Below are positions 18,255-27,571 of a stretch of DNA of 64,000 nt, piece after piece. Origin of the DNA: Echinicola marina. Lineage in GTDB: Bacteria > Bacteroidota > Bacteroidia > Cytophagales > Cyclobacteriaceae. Position numbers and translations under genes: made by a program. The notes under the pieces are model-generated. The model did no database searches. It was not told the origin of the DNA and worked only from the letters and a program-made list of their open reading frames with translations. Within the stretch, counting starts at the first letter, position 1. Every line of letters starts with the position of its first letter. Where the stretch lies: contig NZ_CP080025.1 of NCBI RefSeq assembly GCF_020463795.1, positions 3,283,501 to 3,347,500 on the forward strand. The letters run 5' to 3'.

Positions 18255-20252
18255 ATGATAAGATATAAAAAAGCAATCAAACACGGTTTTGCAGCCGCTG
18301 CGCTGGTCATAGGATTGTCATCCTGTAATGATTTCTTGGACAGAGCCCCTCTTTCTGAGGTTACACCAGAAGTTTTCTTGAAAACCGAAGCGGATTTGGC
18401 GGCATATACTATCAATGCCTATGGATTCCCGACGCACGGAGGATTTAACGTAGGGACGTTTGGAATCGATAACGGTACAGATAACCAAGCCACCAGTAAC
18501 GCAAGCAATATTTGGATTCCCGGCGAAAGACGCGTGCCGCAATCGGGGGGAGGATGGAGTTTTGGAGGAATAAGAAACATTAACTATTTCCTGCAAAATG
18601 CCGTTCCTGCCTGGGAAGCCGGTCAAATATCCGGTAATTCCATTAATATAGACCATTATATCGGGGAGGGGTATTTCCTCCGGGCCTATGAGTACTTTAA
18701 TAAGCTTCAGACATTTGGTGATTTCCCAATTATACGGGGTACACTTCCGGATGATCTGGATAAACTGACCGAAGCTTCCAAACGTCGTCCCAGAAATGAA
18801 GTGGCCCGGTTTATAATTTCCGATTTGGATTCGGCCATAATGCTGCTGGGAGATAATCCTCTGGGAGGAAAAGTAAGAATCACAAAAAATGCCGCTTTGC
18901 TGTTCAAATCAAGAGTGGCTTTATATGAGGGCACCTGGTTAAAATACCACAAGGGAACAGCCCATGTACCGGGCGGACCGGGTTGGCCAGGGGAAGGAAA
19001 AGTGGACGGTTTTTCCATCAATATAGACAGTGAAATCGAATACTTTCTGGCCGAGGCCATGGATGCAGCAGAGCAGGTTGCGGACCAAATACCTTTGGAG
19101 ACCAACACCAAAGATAATGGGTATGATTCTTCTGATAACCCTTATTTTACCATGTTCGGCTCTGAAGACTTGACAGGTTATCAGGAAGTATTGCTTTGGA
19201 GGGATTATGACCCGAGCCTGAACATAAACCACAATACAGGACATTATATAAACAGAAATGGTGGCAATACAGGGTACACCAGAGAATTTGTGGACAATGT
19301 GCTGATGGCAAATGGCCTGCCTATCTATGCCCCTGCTTCTGGTTACGCCGGGGACGATTTTATTGCAGATGTGAAAAAGGACAGGGATAACCGTCTGCAG
19401 ATCTTTATGAAAGCTCCAGGTGAGTTAAGGGTAGATGACCGTACTAATACTGACGGCTCAGCAATACTTGAAGAGACACCGGATATTATCGGGCTTCTGG
19501 AAACGAAATATGTCACCGGATATGCACTGAAAAAGGGAATGAGCTATGCTTTTGAACAAGGTGAAGGAAATCGGGGCAGCACAGGATCCATTGTTTTCAG
19601 GGCCGCTGAGGCTTATCTGAACTATTTGGAAGCATCCTATCTAAAAGAAGGGGTGGTAACTGGTAAAGCTGAAACGTATTGGAAGGCTATTCGGGATCGC
19701 GCTGGTGTAAACAATGATTTTATGATCACCGTTGCTGCTACAGATATGAATATAGAAGCGCAGAATGATTTTGCAGCCTATTCCGCTGGAGTATTATTGT
19801 CAGATAAAGTCCTTTATAATATCCGAAGAGAAAGAAGAGTAGAACTGATGGCTGAAGGAATGCGGATGTTTGATCTTAAAAGATGGCGTGCATTAGATCA
19901 ACTGAAAACAGACCCGCATATTATAGAAGGATTTAAACTTTGGGGACCTATGAAGGAATGGTATAAAGATGAAGAGACAGGAAAAACCTTATTGATCCAA
20001 CCAAATGAGGAAGGTACTCCCAATGTTTCTAGTGAAGCTGAAGGTGAATATTTGAGGCCTTACCGTATTGTTTTGGGTGCTACAAATCTAGTGAAAGATG
20101 GTTATAGATGGGCTTATGCACATTATTTGGAGCCAATTGCTATTCAGCATTTCATTATTACCACGCCTGATGGTTCTGGATCTCCTGAAAATTCAGTGAT
20201 TTATCAGAATCCAGGTTGGCCTTTACAGGCGAATTCTGCTGCAACTGAATAA
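18255..20252 (+). CDS. SusD/RagB surface glycan-binding lipoprotein
   Basis: A 665-aa surface lipoprotein partner of SusC. The ATG at 18255 is chosen over the TTG at 18243, giving MIRYKKAIKHGF and a signal peptide with lipobox GLSSC followed by NDFLDRAPLSEVTPE, a hallmark of SusD N-termini. Later SusD-typical segments include YFLRAYEYFNKLQTFGDFPI (TPR-like scaffold) and YNIRRERRVELMAEGMRMFD near the C-terminal third. It starts 13 bp after susC, so the two are co-translated. It binds the glycan at the cell surface and hands it to SusC. A terminator follows at 20268. Confidence 0.96.
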   Translation: MIRYKKAIKHGFAAAALVIGLSSCNDFLDRAPLSEVTPEVFLKTEADLAAYTINAYGFPTHGGFNVGTFGIDNGTDNQATSNASNIWIPGERRVPQSGGGWSFGGIRNINYFLQNAVPAWEAGQISGNSINIDHYIGEGYFLRAYEYFNKLQTFGDFPIIRGTLPDDLDKLTEASKRRPRNEVARFIISDLDSAIMLLGDNPLGGKVRITKNAALLFKSRVALYEGTWLKYHKGTAHVPGGPGWPGEGKVDGFSINIDSEIEYFLAEAMDAAEQVADQIPLETNTKDNGYDSSDNPYFTMFGSEDLTGYQEVLLWRDYDPSLNINHNTGHYINRNGGNTGYTREFVDNVLMANGLPIYAPASGYAGDDFIADVKKDRDNRLQIFMKAPGELRVDDRTNTDGSAILEETPDIIGLLETKYVTGYALKKGMSYAFEQGEGNRGSTGSIVFRAAEAYLNYLEASYLKEGVVTGKAETYWKAIRDRAGVNNDFMITVAATDMNIEAQNDFAAYSAGVLLSDKVLYNIRRERRVELMAEGMRMFDLKRWRALDQLKTDPHIIEGFKLWGPMKEWYKDEETGKTLLIQPNEEGTPNVSSEAEGEYLRPYRIVLGATNLVKDGYRWAYAHYLEPIAIQHFIITTPDGSGSPENSVIYQNPGWPLQANSAATE

Positions 20253-20267
20253 TTGATTATAAGGGAT

Positions 20268-20310
20268 GGTCACTGATGGGCTTATGGACCTATTAGTGAC
20301 CTCTTTTTTA
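20268..20310 (+). terminator. Terminator after susD
   Basis: GGTCACT (20268-20274) pairs with AGTGACC (20295-20301), followed by TCTTTTTT. It would end or attenuate susC-susD transcription before GH16, favouring high expression of the importer over the enzyme. Confidence 0.6.
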
Positions 20311-20361
20311 ATATGTGTTTGACTTTTTGATCTAAACTTTTAAAAATTAAAGAAATCCTAA

Positions 20362-21207
20362 ATGCTAACTAAAATCAATAGTCTAAGAATGACTGGAATT
20401 GTTTTGATCCTATTACAAGCTTTTTATTACTCATGTGATAGTGCTAATGACCCTGCCCCAGTCAAAGAGGAAACAAAATGGGAATTGATTTTTGAAGATG
20501 AATTCAACGGAGATACTTATAATGGCGATCATTGGGCAAGTTATCAGACACAGCCTTGGTCATCTCCTTGGAATATGTATGTGGTCCCTAATGATGATGA
20601 ACTGGCGGAAGTGAGGGATGGTAAGCTACATATAAGAGCTAGGTGGAATGAGGAAACTGACTTGCCTGAAACAGGGGCAATACAAACCAAAGATAAATTT
20701 AGCTTTACCTATGGTAAATTAGAAGTGAAAGCCAAGTTTTCCCGAATGGGAAAAGGGGCTTGGCCAGCAATTTGGTTGATGCCCCAAAATCCAGTATATT
20801 CAGGTTGGCCCAGTGGAGGGGAGATTGATGTGATGGAACATTTGAATACTGATGATATGGTTTATCAAGTGATTCACCAATCTGTTTCGGAAGATGAAAA
20901 ACTGGAACCAGCACCATCTATGACAACAAAGGTGGATTTGGATGAATACAATACCTATGGAATTATCAAATCACCAGATAAGATCGAGTTTTATGTTAAT
21001 GGTAAGAAAACCATGACACATAAAAAAGGTGGTGATAATGCTGGAATGTGGCCTTTTGAAACCGATTTTTATATTATCCTAAATCATGCTTGTGCTGATA
21101 AAGGGCAGTCAGGTAAGTATTTCTGGCCTGGTCTCGTCAATTCTACGGAGTATTTTCCGTATGAAATGATTATTGATTATGTGAAAGTGTGGGAGCAGGC
21201 TGAGTAG
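20362..21207 (+). CDS. GH16 family endo-hydrolase lipoprotein
   Basis: A 281-aa lipoprotein (lipobox YYSC) with a single GH16 beta-sandwich. FEDEFNG near the start and TYGKLEVKAKFSRMGKGAWPAIWLMP lead to the active site GGEIDVMEH: E154 nucleophile, D156 and E159 acid/base. The extra residue between D and the second E is the beta-bulge form found in laminarinases and related subfamilies (GH16_3-like). C-terminal YEMIIDYVKVWEQ is typical. Family members cut beta-1,3 or beta-1,4 glucans or galactans; which one is cut here is not decided. Just after susD, it is probably the surface endo-enzyme that creates importable fragments. Confidence 0.93.
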   Translation: MLTKINSLRMTGIVLILLQAFYYSCDSANDPAPVKEETKWELIFEDEFNGDTYNGDHWASYQTQPWSSPWNMYVVPNDDELAEVRDGKLHIRARWNEETDLPETGAIQTKDKFSFTYGKLEVKAKFSRMGKGAWPAIWLMPQNPVYSGWPSGGEIDVMEHLNTDDMVYQVIHQSVSEDEKLEPAPSMTTKVDLDEYNTYGIIKSPDKIEFYVNGKKTMTHKKGGDNAGMWPFETDFYIILNHACADKGQSGKYFWPGLVNSTEYFPYEMIIDYVKVWEQAE

Positions 21208-21240
21208 TGATATATTCTGAAAAACTAAATTAAACTAAGT

Positions 21241-21372
21241 ATGGAAAAGTTGATACCTGGTTCAGGTTTGTTTGTGTGGCAAATTTTGGGTTTTCTATTA
21301 ATAGCGGGATTGTTATATGCGGGTATTAAATTATATATAGTGATTTATAGGTACTTTAAAAATAGGCAATAA
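21241..21372 (+). CDS. Small single-pass membrane protein (43 aa)
   Basis: ATG at 21241 to TAA at 21372. The product starts MEKLIPGSGLFVWQ, has one hydrophobic helix of about 20 residues (ILGFLLIAGLLYAGI) and a basic tail (YRYFKNRQ). This charge pattern predicts the N-terminus outside and the tail inside. It lies 33 bp after the GH16 stop and before a terminator, so it is the last gene of the susCD-GH16 transcript. The compact, clean topology supports a real gene. Its role is unknown; small membrane proteins often modulate a larger partner. Confidence 0.65.
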   Translation: MEKLIPGSGLFVWQILGFLLIAGLLYAGIKLYIVIYRYFKNRQ

Positions 21373-21510
21373 GAAACTCATATAGTCACTGATCTATGTT
21401 TTTAAAACGAAGATTAATAAACTGCCAAAAAATGATAAAAATATCCTTGCCTGATGCATGCTGTTATTGTTGGTAGAATTGATATTAAAAGATTCAATTA
21501 GATTTACTAT

Positions 21511-21550
21511 AAAAAAATCCCGGACCAAATTAAGGAACGGGATTTTTTTT
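21511..21550. terminator. Bidirectional terminator
   Basis: AAAAAATCCCG and CGGGATTTTTTTT form a stem around 14 nt, with A- and T-runs on both sides. It lies between the plus-strand susCD-GH16 transcript and the 3' end of the minus-strand GH2 gene at 21577. Confidence 0.85.
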
Positions 21551-21576
21551 GTTGGGTGATTATTTATTGAAAGCAA

Positions 21577-24213
21577 CTATTCTATTTTGATGGTTTGCTT
21601 AGGGCCATTCCAGCCACCAATTTCAATCAGTGCATCTGTGTTTTTCAGTTGGTCATAGTCCAAGGTGATGGTTTTTTCTTCTCCCGGAACGATAGATATA
21701 TAATTATCGCTAAAGAAGGTAGGTAACAGTCTTTCTTTGGTTTTAGCATCAATCAGAGAGATACGATTAAAGAAGGAAACTGTATTTTCAGCATCGTTGT
21801 GAAGCGTCAAGCTGATTTCCGAATCAGTTATTTTCTTCGCTGTAGCTGATACCTTGGCCTCTTCTAAATTTTGTAAACCTGAATAATTGCCCTCTGCGTC
21901 TGGCAACCAGTAGAAATTGTCAGAGATTAATTCTTGGTTTATATTCAGCAATTGTACGGAGAGGAACATTCCCTCCTCCGCACTCATTTCATCAATCCTT
22001 TTCTTTAGGGACATGATTAATCGGATACTGCTTGGTTCGATATAAGTAAACACTTGCGTCAATTGCTTGCTGTTTCCTTCCATATCATAGGCCGTGACCC
22101 GTAGCATAATATCATGTTGCTGCTCAAAGCTATTATTGGCGATCATGATATTGCCTTTAACAGGGTCATACATGCCGTGTACAGCTTCACTTCCACTGCG
22201 CAATCCATAAAGACAGGCATTAGGATCAAGGTAATAATCATACATTTGCCCTCTTAAAGCCGTCCAAGGATTTTGGGTTTTCCAAATGATCACCCCAGTA
22301 TACCAGTCCCACATATGCGCAGAGAAGCCTTCCATCAATCCACGGTATTGGTTGTAGTTGACCAGTTGCGCTTTCTCGGCAAAGTCCTCCATGTTCTTAG
22401 GAGTGCCATAAGGTTCTAGGGAGTTGCTATAGTCGATATATTTGTGGTAAGTCCAAACTTCGTCTTTGATCTTTTCAGTGCCTTCCATCTCTACAGGAAC
22501 TACATGGTTTTCCTCTGGCAGGAACCTTTTCAAGGATACAGCATCTCCTGTTCCAACAGAACCTACTTCAGAATTGAATGGCCAGGTGCGTTCTGCCCAG
22601 AAGGTGGAGATATCCTGAATACCATAAGGCCCATCACCATTTCCGCCTTTGAAATTATAGGACATTTCATCGGAGTTGGAGTAGTCTATGAACCAACGGG
22701 TGCCATCATATTTCGGTAAAATTTCATTCTTAATGGCATGCATAATATCTGCAGGGGGAGTGATTTCATTACCCCCGCACCACATGGCCAAAGATGCGTG
22801 GTTTCTCAAAAGTTTTACCACATCCTCAGCGGATTCAATAAATAGGTTGTGATCATCTGGATATTGCCTTCTGGTCCATTGGTCATCCTTTTTCTTAGGG
22901 TCCAACCATCGGCCATTACAGTCACCGGAAATCCAAAAATCCTGGATCACCAATAAACCGTATTTGTCACAAGCTTCATAGAATTCAGGTCTTTCTGGTA
23001 ATGCTCCGCCCCAAATACGGATCAAGTTAAGGTTCATATCTCTATGGAACCTGATTTCTGCATCATAGCGTTCTTTGGAGAACCTTAACATGGCATCGGA
23101 GATGATCCAATTGCCACCCTTAATGAATATTTTCTGTCCATTTACCGAAATTTGCTTACTTCGGGTGTGGCTGTTCCATTCAGTTTGTATCTCTCTTATA
23201 CCAAAATTGATTTTTTCACTGTCTGAAATATTTCCATTGATAGTAAAATTAAGGTCTAGATCATAAAGGTTTTGCTCTCCATATCCACTTGGCCACCACA
23301 ATTTTGGGTTTTCAAAGCTAAAGTCCGGCAAGGCGACTTCTTTGGTTTCATTTGCTTCAAGACTTACTGATTGGCTAATCGTCTTTCCATTCAAAATATA
23401 TTGCAAGGTTCCGTTTACAGGCCCATCTTGCGTGTTTTCCAATTCGGCAGAAACCTTAATGGTAGCGGGGGCTTGAGGCTCTCCTGGGAAACGCTGCCCA
23501 TCTACCAATGTGACGATGTGAGGGTTTTTCAGGTTGACCGCTTGGGTTTTCTCTATAAATACCTTATCCCATATTCCTGTGTTACGGTCACGAACAGGCT
23601 GGATCCAGTCCCATCCAGCAGTATACTGAAGGGCTACTCCTTTTGCTATGGTGCCATCACCGCCTTGACCGCCATTGGGATTGCCTACATGATCAGCAGG
23701 ATGGACCAACACTGCCAAACGGTTTTGACCATCTTTGGCCAATAGTTCGGTGATATTAAATTGTTTACGCAAGTACATGCCCTTGAAAGGTTCTTTGTTG
23801 ACCTTCTTGCCGTTCAGGTAAACATCAGCACTGTAGTTGATGCCTCTAAAGTTCAACCATATCTGCTCACCTTCTTTGGCAGTTTCTGTAAAGTCTTTTA
23901 CAAACCAATAAGTATAGTATTCCCTACCAGTATCATAAATGTCTTTTATCTTTTCATTGTTCATCCCATAAAAAGGGTCGGGTACTTTTCCATTGTTTAA
24001 TAAGGTGGTCAATACCGTTCCGGGTACAGTGGCAGGCATCCATTTTTTTAACTTATAGGAAGTATTGGATATTTCGATTCCATTGGCTTTGGTATCACTG
24101 ATGGGATTGCAGTACCATTCACTGTTCAGCTCATAAATATGCTGTGCGCTGGCTAACTGGATAAAGCAAAGGCTGAAAATCCAGATTTTAATGATGAGAA
24201 AATAAGATTTCAT
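21577..24213 (-). CDS. GH2 glycoside hydrolase, exo-beta-glucosaminidase/mannosidase-like
   Basis: An 878-aa secreted GH2 enzyme with signal peptide ending near residue 23 (LASAQ). The N-terminal domain contains TVPGTVLTTLLNNGKVPDPFYGMN and GWDWIQPVRDRNTGIWDKV, both typical of the exo-beta-D-glucosaminidase/beta-mannosidase branch rather than LacZ. The barrel has acid/base E483 in WCGGNEITPP and nucleophile E549 in FNSEVGSVG. It differs clearly from the first GH2 at 8643, so the locus holds two GH2 specificities. It is transcribed toward the GH16 operon and stands opposite the SGNH esterase gene at 24648. Confidence 0.92.
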   Translation of the reverse strand: MKSYFLIIKIWIFSLCFIQLASAQHIYELNSEWYCNPISDTKANGIEISNTSYKLKKWMPATVPGTVLTTLLNNGKVPDPFYGMNNEKIKDIYDTGREYYTYWFVKDFTETAKEGEQIWLNFRGINYSADVYLNGKKVNKEPFKGMYLRKQFNITELLAKDGQNRLAVLVHPADHVGNPNGGQGGDGTIAKGVALQYTAGWDWIQPVRDRNTGIWDKVFIEKTQAVNLKNPHIVTLVDGQRFPGEPQAPATIKVSAELENTQDGPVNGTLQYILNGKTISQSVSLEANETKEVALPDFSFENPKLWWPSGYGEQNLYDLDLNFTINGNISDSEKINFGIREIQTEWNSHTRSKQISVNGQKIFIKGGNWIISDAMLRFSKERYDAEIRFHRDMNLNLIRIWGGALPERPEFYEACDKYGLLVIQDFWISGDCNGRWLDPKKKDDQWTRRQYPDDHNLFIESAEDVVKLLRNHASLAMWCGGNEITPPADIMHAIKNEILPKYDGTRWFIDYSNSDEMSYNFKGGNGDGPYGIQDISTFWAERTWPFNSEVGSVGTGDAVSLKRFLPEENHVVPVEMEGTEKIKDEVWTYHKYIDYSNSLEPYGTPKNMEDFAEKAQLVNYNQYRGLMEGFSAHMWDWYTGVIIWKTQNPWTALRGQMYDYYLDPNACLYGLRSGSEAVHGMYDPVKGNIMIANNSFEQQHDIMLRVTAYDMEGNSKQLTQVFTYIEPSSIRLIMSLKKRIDEMSAEEGMFLSVQLLNINQELISDNFYWLPDAEGNYSGLQNLEEAKVSATAKKITDSEISLTLHNDAENTVSFFNRISLIDAKTKERLLPTFFSDNYISIVPGEEKTITLDYDQLKNTDALIEIGGWNGPKQTIKIE

Positions 24214-24647
24214 AGGCTTGAATAGGTTGTGTTTTAAATATGTGTTTTGCTAAAATTTAACAAAACTCTCTTAAAGATAATTAATAAATTTTAAATAGAT
24301 AGCTTATTTGAAAAGCTTAGGGTAAAAAACATACTGGCTGCTGGTTGTTTTGGTGGAAATGTTTTGAAACTGGTGTTATAATTGACCTATTTTGAGTGTT
24401 TGTGTGGATATTTTGTGTGTATTGGTTTGCTAGGCAGCTTGGGTTAATGTTTGATAGGTTGTTTTGCCAATCCTATCTTTTTCACTGTAAAGTTCTTTGC
24501 TCATTCCATAGTCTTTTAAATTAACTGCTGTTTATTAAAAAATAGTAGATTAAAGAGATGATTTTGTAGAATTTAATTCTGATGGGTTTATTTTAGCGTT
24601 CTGGAAAAGAAAGTATAATGATACCCATACCCAAAAACCTTTAAAAC
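24214..24647. other. 434-bp divergent promoter region
   Basis: AT-rich spacer between GH2 (-) and the esterase (+). Both upstream regions must lie here. No clear TTG/TAnnTTTG pair, repeat or small gene was identified. Confidence 0.4.
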
Positions 24648-26054
24648 ATGAAAAAACATATTCTTTGTTTACTATTCTTTTTGATTGGCTTTTCTGCCAA
24701 AAGTGAAATCTGGCTTCCTTCCATTATATCGGATAATATGGTTTTGCAGCAGAAGTCCAAAGCGGTCATATGGGGCTGGAGCAGCCATACTACCGAAAAA
24801 ATAGTGGTGACAGGTTCTTGGAACAATCAGCCGGTAGAGACCTTTGCCCATCATGGGAAATGGTCTTTGGAATTGCCTACTCCATCTTATGGTGGCCCAT
24901 TTACCATCAGTATTAAGGGGCATAAGGAAATTGTTTTGGAAAATATTTTGATAGGCGAAGTGTGGTTATGCTCCGGGCAGTCCAATATGCAGTGGAGTGC
25001 CAATAATGGTTTTGACAATGCCGAAGAAGAGGTGAAAGCAGCCAATTATCCCAATATCCGTTTTTTTAATATCCCAATCCATGGGACAAGCAGTCCCCAG
25101 GAAAACACTCCCGGAGTGTGGAACAGCTGTACGCCGGAAACCATGAGGGAATTTAGTGCAGTGGGCTATTTTTTTGGAAGGGAGTTAAATGAGCAGATGG
25201 ATATCCCTGTGGGATTGATCAACAGCAGCTGGGGTGGTACTCCTGTAGAAATCTGGACTCCAGAAAAAGAAGTGGAGGATCCCGGCCTACTCAAGGAGGC
25301 TTCCTTGTTGATAGGAGAAAACAATTGGTATGATAGAAGGCCAGGCTTTGCTTATAATGCCATGATCCATCCGATTGCTCCGTTTAGTATCGCGGGTTTT
25401 TTATGGTACCAAGGGGAGTCTAATCGCCAAAATGCAGCTTATTATTATAAAACCTTTCCTATGCTCATTGCGTCATGGAGGAAGCAATGGGGCAATGATG
25501 ATTTGCCATTTTACTATGTTCAAATCGCTCCTTTTGATTATGAAAATAATAATAGTGAGGACCTTGCTGCAGCGATAGTAAGGGATGCGCAGCTCAAGAC
25601 CATGGATGAGCTCGATCATACAGGCATGGTGGTGACCAATGATATTGGCAATTTAAAGAATATCCATCCTGGGAATAAACAAGAGGTAGGGAGAAGGCTA
25701 GCGCTTTGGGCCCTGTCCAAGACCTATGGGCTGAGTGATGAGGATCCATCGGGTCCTCTATTCAAGTCCATGCAAATAAAGAAAAACAAGGCCTTGGTTA
25801 CTTTTGAGCATACCAGTGGTGGCTTGCAGGCAGAAGGAAAGGAGATCAGGGAGTTCTATATAGCAGGAGAAGACCGCCAGTTTTATCCAGCGAAGGCAAA
25901 GATAAAAGGGGATATGGTGGAGCTTTCCTCAAAAGAAGTGAAAGCACCCGTAGCGGTTCGCTTTGCATTCTCCGATATAGCCTTGCCCAATTTGTTCGGC
26001 AAAAACGGCTTGCCAGCCTCAGCATTCAGAACAGATAATTGGGAAGTTGAGTGA
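24648..26054 (+). CDS. SGNH-hydrolase, sialate O-acetylesterase-like
   Basis: A 468-aa secreted carbohydrate esterase with signal peptide ending near residue 19. An N-terminal beta domain comes first. The SGNH core follows with block I in VWLCSGQSNMQWS (catalytic S112), block II-like LINSSWGGTPVEIW, and block III WYQGESN. A late NIHPGNKQEVGRRLALWA carries the Asp-x-x-His-equivalent His. Family members remove O-acetyl groups from sugars. It heads a plus-strand run with a GH43-like gene, a lipoprotein and a FAD oxidoreductase, so it probably deacetylates the same glycan before hydrolysis. The name does not imply sialic acid as substrate. Confidence 0.88.
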   Translation: MKKHILCLLFFLIGFSAKSEIWLPSIISDNMVLQQKSKAVIWGWSSHTTEKIVVTGSWNNQPVETFAHHGKWSLELPTPSYGGPFTISIKGHKEIVLENILIGEVWLCSGQSNMQWSANNGFDNAEEEVKAANYPNIRFFNIPIHGTSSPQENTPGVWNSCTPETMREFSAVGYFFGRELNEQMDIPVGLINSSWGGTPVEIWTPEKEVEDPGLLKEASLLIGENNWYDRRPGFAYNAMIHPIAPFSIAGFLWYQGESNRQNAAYYYKTFPMLIASWRKQWGNDDLPFYYVQIAPFDYENNNSEDLAAAIVRDAQLKTMDELDHTGMVVTNDIGNLKNIHPGNKQEVGRRLALWALSKTYGLSDEDPSGPLFKSMQIKKNKALVTFEHTSGGLQAEGKEIREFYIAGEDRQFYPAKAKIKGDMVELSSKEVKAPVAVRFAFSDIALPNLFGKNGLPASAFRTDNWEVE

Positions 26055-26116
26055 TTTCTTATTAAACCAGAAATGATCTGAATCCCTTCATTTAACTTCT
26101 AGTAAATATTATTGAT

Positions 26117-27184
26117 TTGACACATTTTCAGAAAACCGCCCTGCTTATAGTTTTAATAGGCTTAATTGGGCTCCAAAAGGGGACTGCCCAAGATTCTAAA
26201 GAAAAACTACATATTCAGGATCACCTACAGTCAGTAAGCGAAGAAAATATCTTTCTTACCGAAGATTATTTCAATTGGGGAGGTTCCATCCTAAAAGGTG
26301 AGGATGGCCTTTACCACCTATTTTACAGTAGATGGCCAAAGGCTACCAATTTCACAGGTTGGTTGTTGTATTCAGAAATTGCCCATGCTGTTTCTCCCAA
26401 TCCAAGTGGCCCTTGGTCTTATAAAGAGACTGTGCTGGAAGGAAGGGGAAAGGGGTATTGGGATGCCATCACTGCCCACAATCCAAAGATCAAGTATTTT
26501 GATGGCAAATATTACCTCTACTATATTTCTACCAATTTGGGAGAAAGACAGGACTATACAGAGGAGGAATTGATGGAAACCAGTCAAACAGGATATTCAC
26601 ACCCCAACTGGAAAACCCTTAGGCCTAACCAAAGAACCGGTGTAGCAGTGGCGGAAACCCTTAATGGAGAGTGGAAGCGCTTCGATAAGCCCTTAATAGC
26701 GCCTTCAGGGCCTATTAGTACATTGACTGTCAACCCCGCCATTGATAAGGGAAAGGACGGTAAATATTATTTGATCATAAAAGGGGACAAGCCCAATGAA
26801 ACCAGGTTTATCCGAAACCAGGCCATGGCCATTGGCGATAGCCCTATAGGGCCTTTTGAGATCCAATCTGAACCAGTTATAGATTATCTAGATACAGAGG
26901 ATATGTCCCTTTGGTATGATAAGAAGCGGGACAAATACTTTGGAACCTTTCATGCCCACGGCTTTATAGGCTTGGTGAATTCTTCGGATGGGATCCATTG
27001 GGAAAAAGCGGAAGAATTTGAGTTGATGCCAAAGGTGATCAAGATGAAGGATGGAAGTTTGATTAAACCAGACTGAATGGAAAGACCTTTTGTCTATACT
27101 CAAGATGATGATGTAGTGATGATAGGGGTGGCTTGTAAAAAGGGAAATGAATCATTTATCGTCACCATTCCAGTAAATCGATAG
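26117..27184 (+). pseudogene. GH43-like beta-propeller hydrolase with in-frame TGA
   Basis: The frame starts at a TTG (26117), as no ATG precedes the signal peptide (FQKTALLIVLIGLIGLQKGTAQ). It runs 319 codons, meets TGA at 27074-27076, then continues open in the same frame for 35 codons (MERPFVYTQDDDVVMIGVA...) to TAG at 27182. The body has repeated beta-propeller blades: NWGGSILKGEDGLYHLFYSRW, AHNPKIKYFDGKYYLYYI and VNPAIDKGKDGKYYLIIKG, typical of the GH43/GH117/GH130-like fold. The post-stop segment looks like the expected last strands, so the TGA probably replaced a sense codon such as CGA. It may be a recent pseudogene or make a protein lacking its last strands. Confidence 0.8.
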
Positions 27185-27204
27185 TCGAAACTTGATTAAG
27201 AGAA

Positions 27205-27474
27205 ATGAAAATAATGCCTTATCGAATTTATTCAATCGTATTGCTGCTTTTACTGGCTGCTTGTTCTCCATCCAAACAGACAAAGGAAATTTTGCCAAGG
27301 CCCTCAACTGAACCTAGCCCTGAACAGTTGGCATTTTTTTCCTCCTCAATGTCAATAGTAGAATCCCCAGCTTTTAATACTTTGGAGCTGTCTTTGATCC
27401 CACAGATTAGTCAAAGACTGGATACCAAGGCTATTAGAAGAATGAAACCTTTTTTTAGGACTTTTATTAATTAA
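27205..27474 (+). CDS. Small lipoprotein of unknown function
   Basis: An 89-aa product with a strong lipoprotein signal: IYSIVLLLLLAAC with the lipid-attached C20, then a Pro-rich linker (PRPSTEPSPEQ). It starts 20 bp after the end of the broken GH43-like gene. The remaining ~55 residues show no family resemblance and end in RRMKPFFRTFIN. It could be a small periplasmic accessory protein or the 5' remnant of a longer lipoprotein. Confidence 0.55.
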   Translation: MKIMPYRIYSIVLLLLLAACSPSKQTKEILPRPSTEPSPEQLAFFSSSMSIVESPAFNTLELSLIPQISQRLDTKAIRRMKPFFRTFIN

Positions 27475-27571
27475 TTGGATATAGCTGACTGAATTTTGAA
27501 CGCATTTGATATCTTCAATGCTTAAATGATTGATTAACTAGTTTTTATCTCCGATTAATTAATAATAACCC

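Noticed and set aside
21394-21576. 60-codon minus-strand open frame
   Set aside because: It runs through the bidirectional terminator at 21511-21550.
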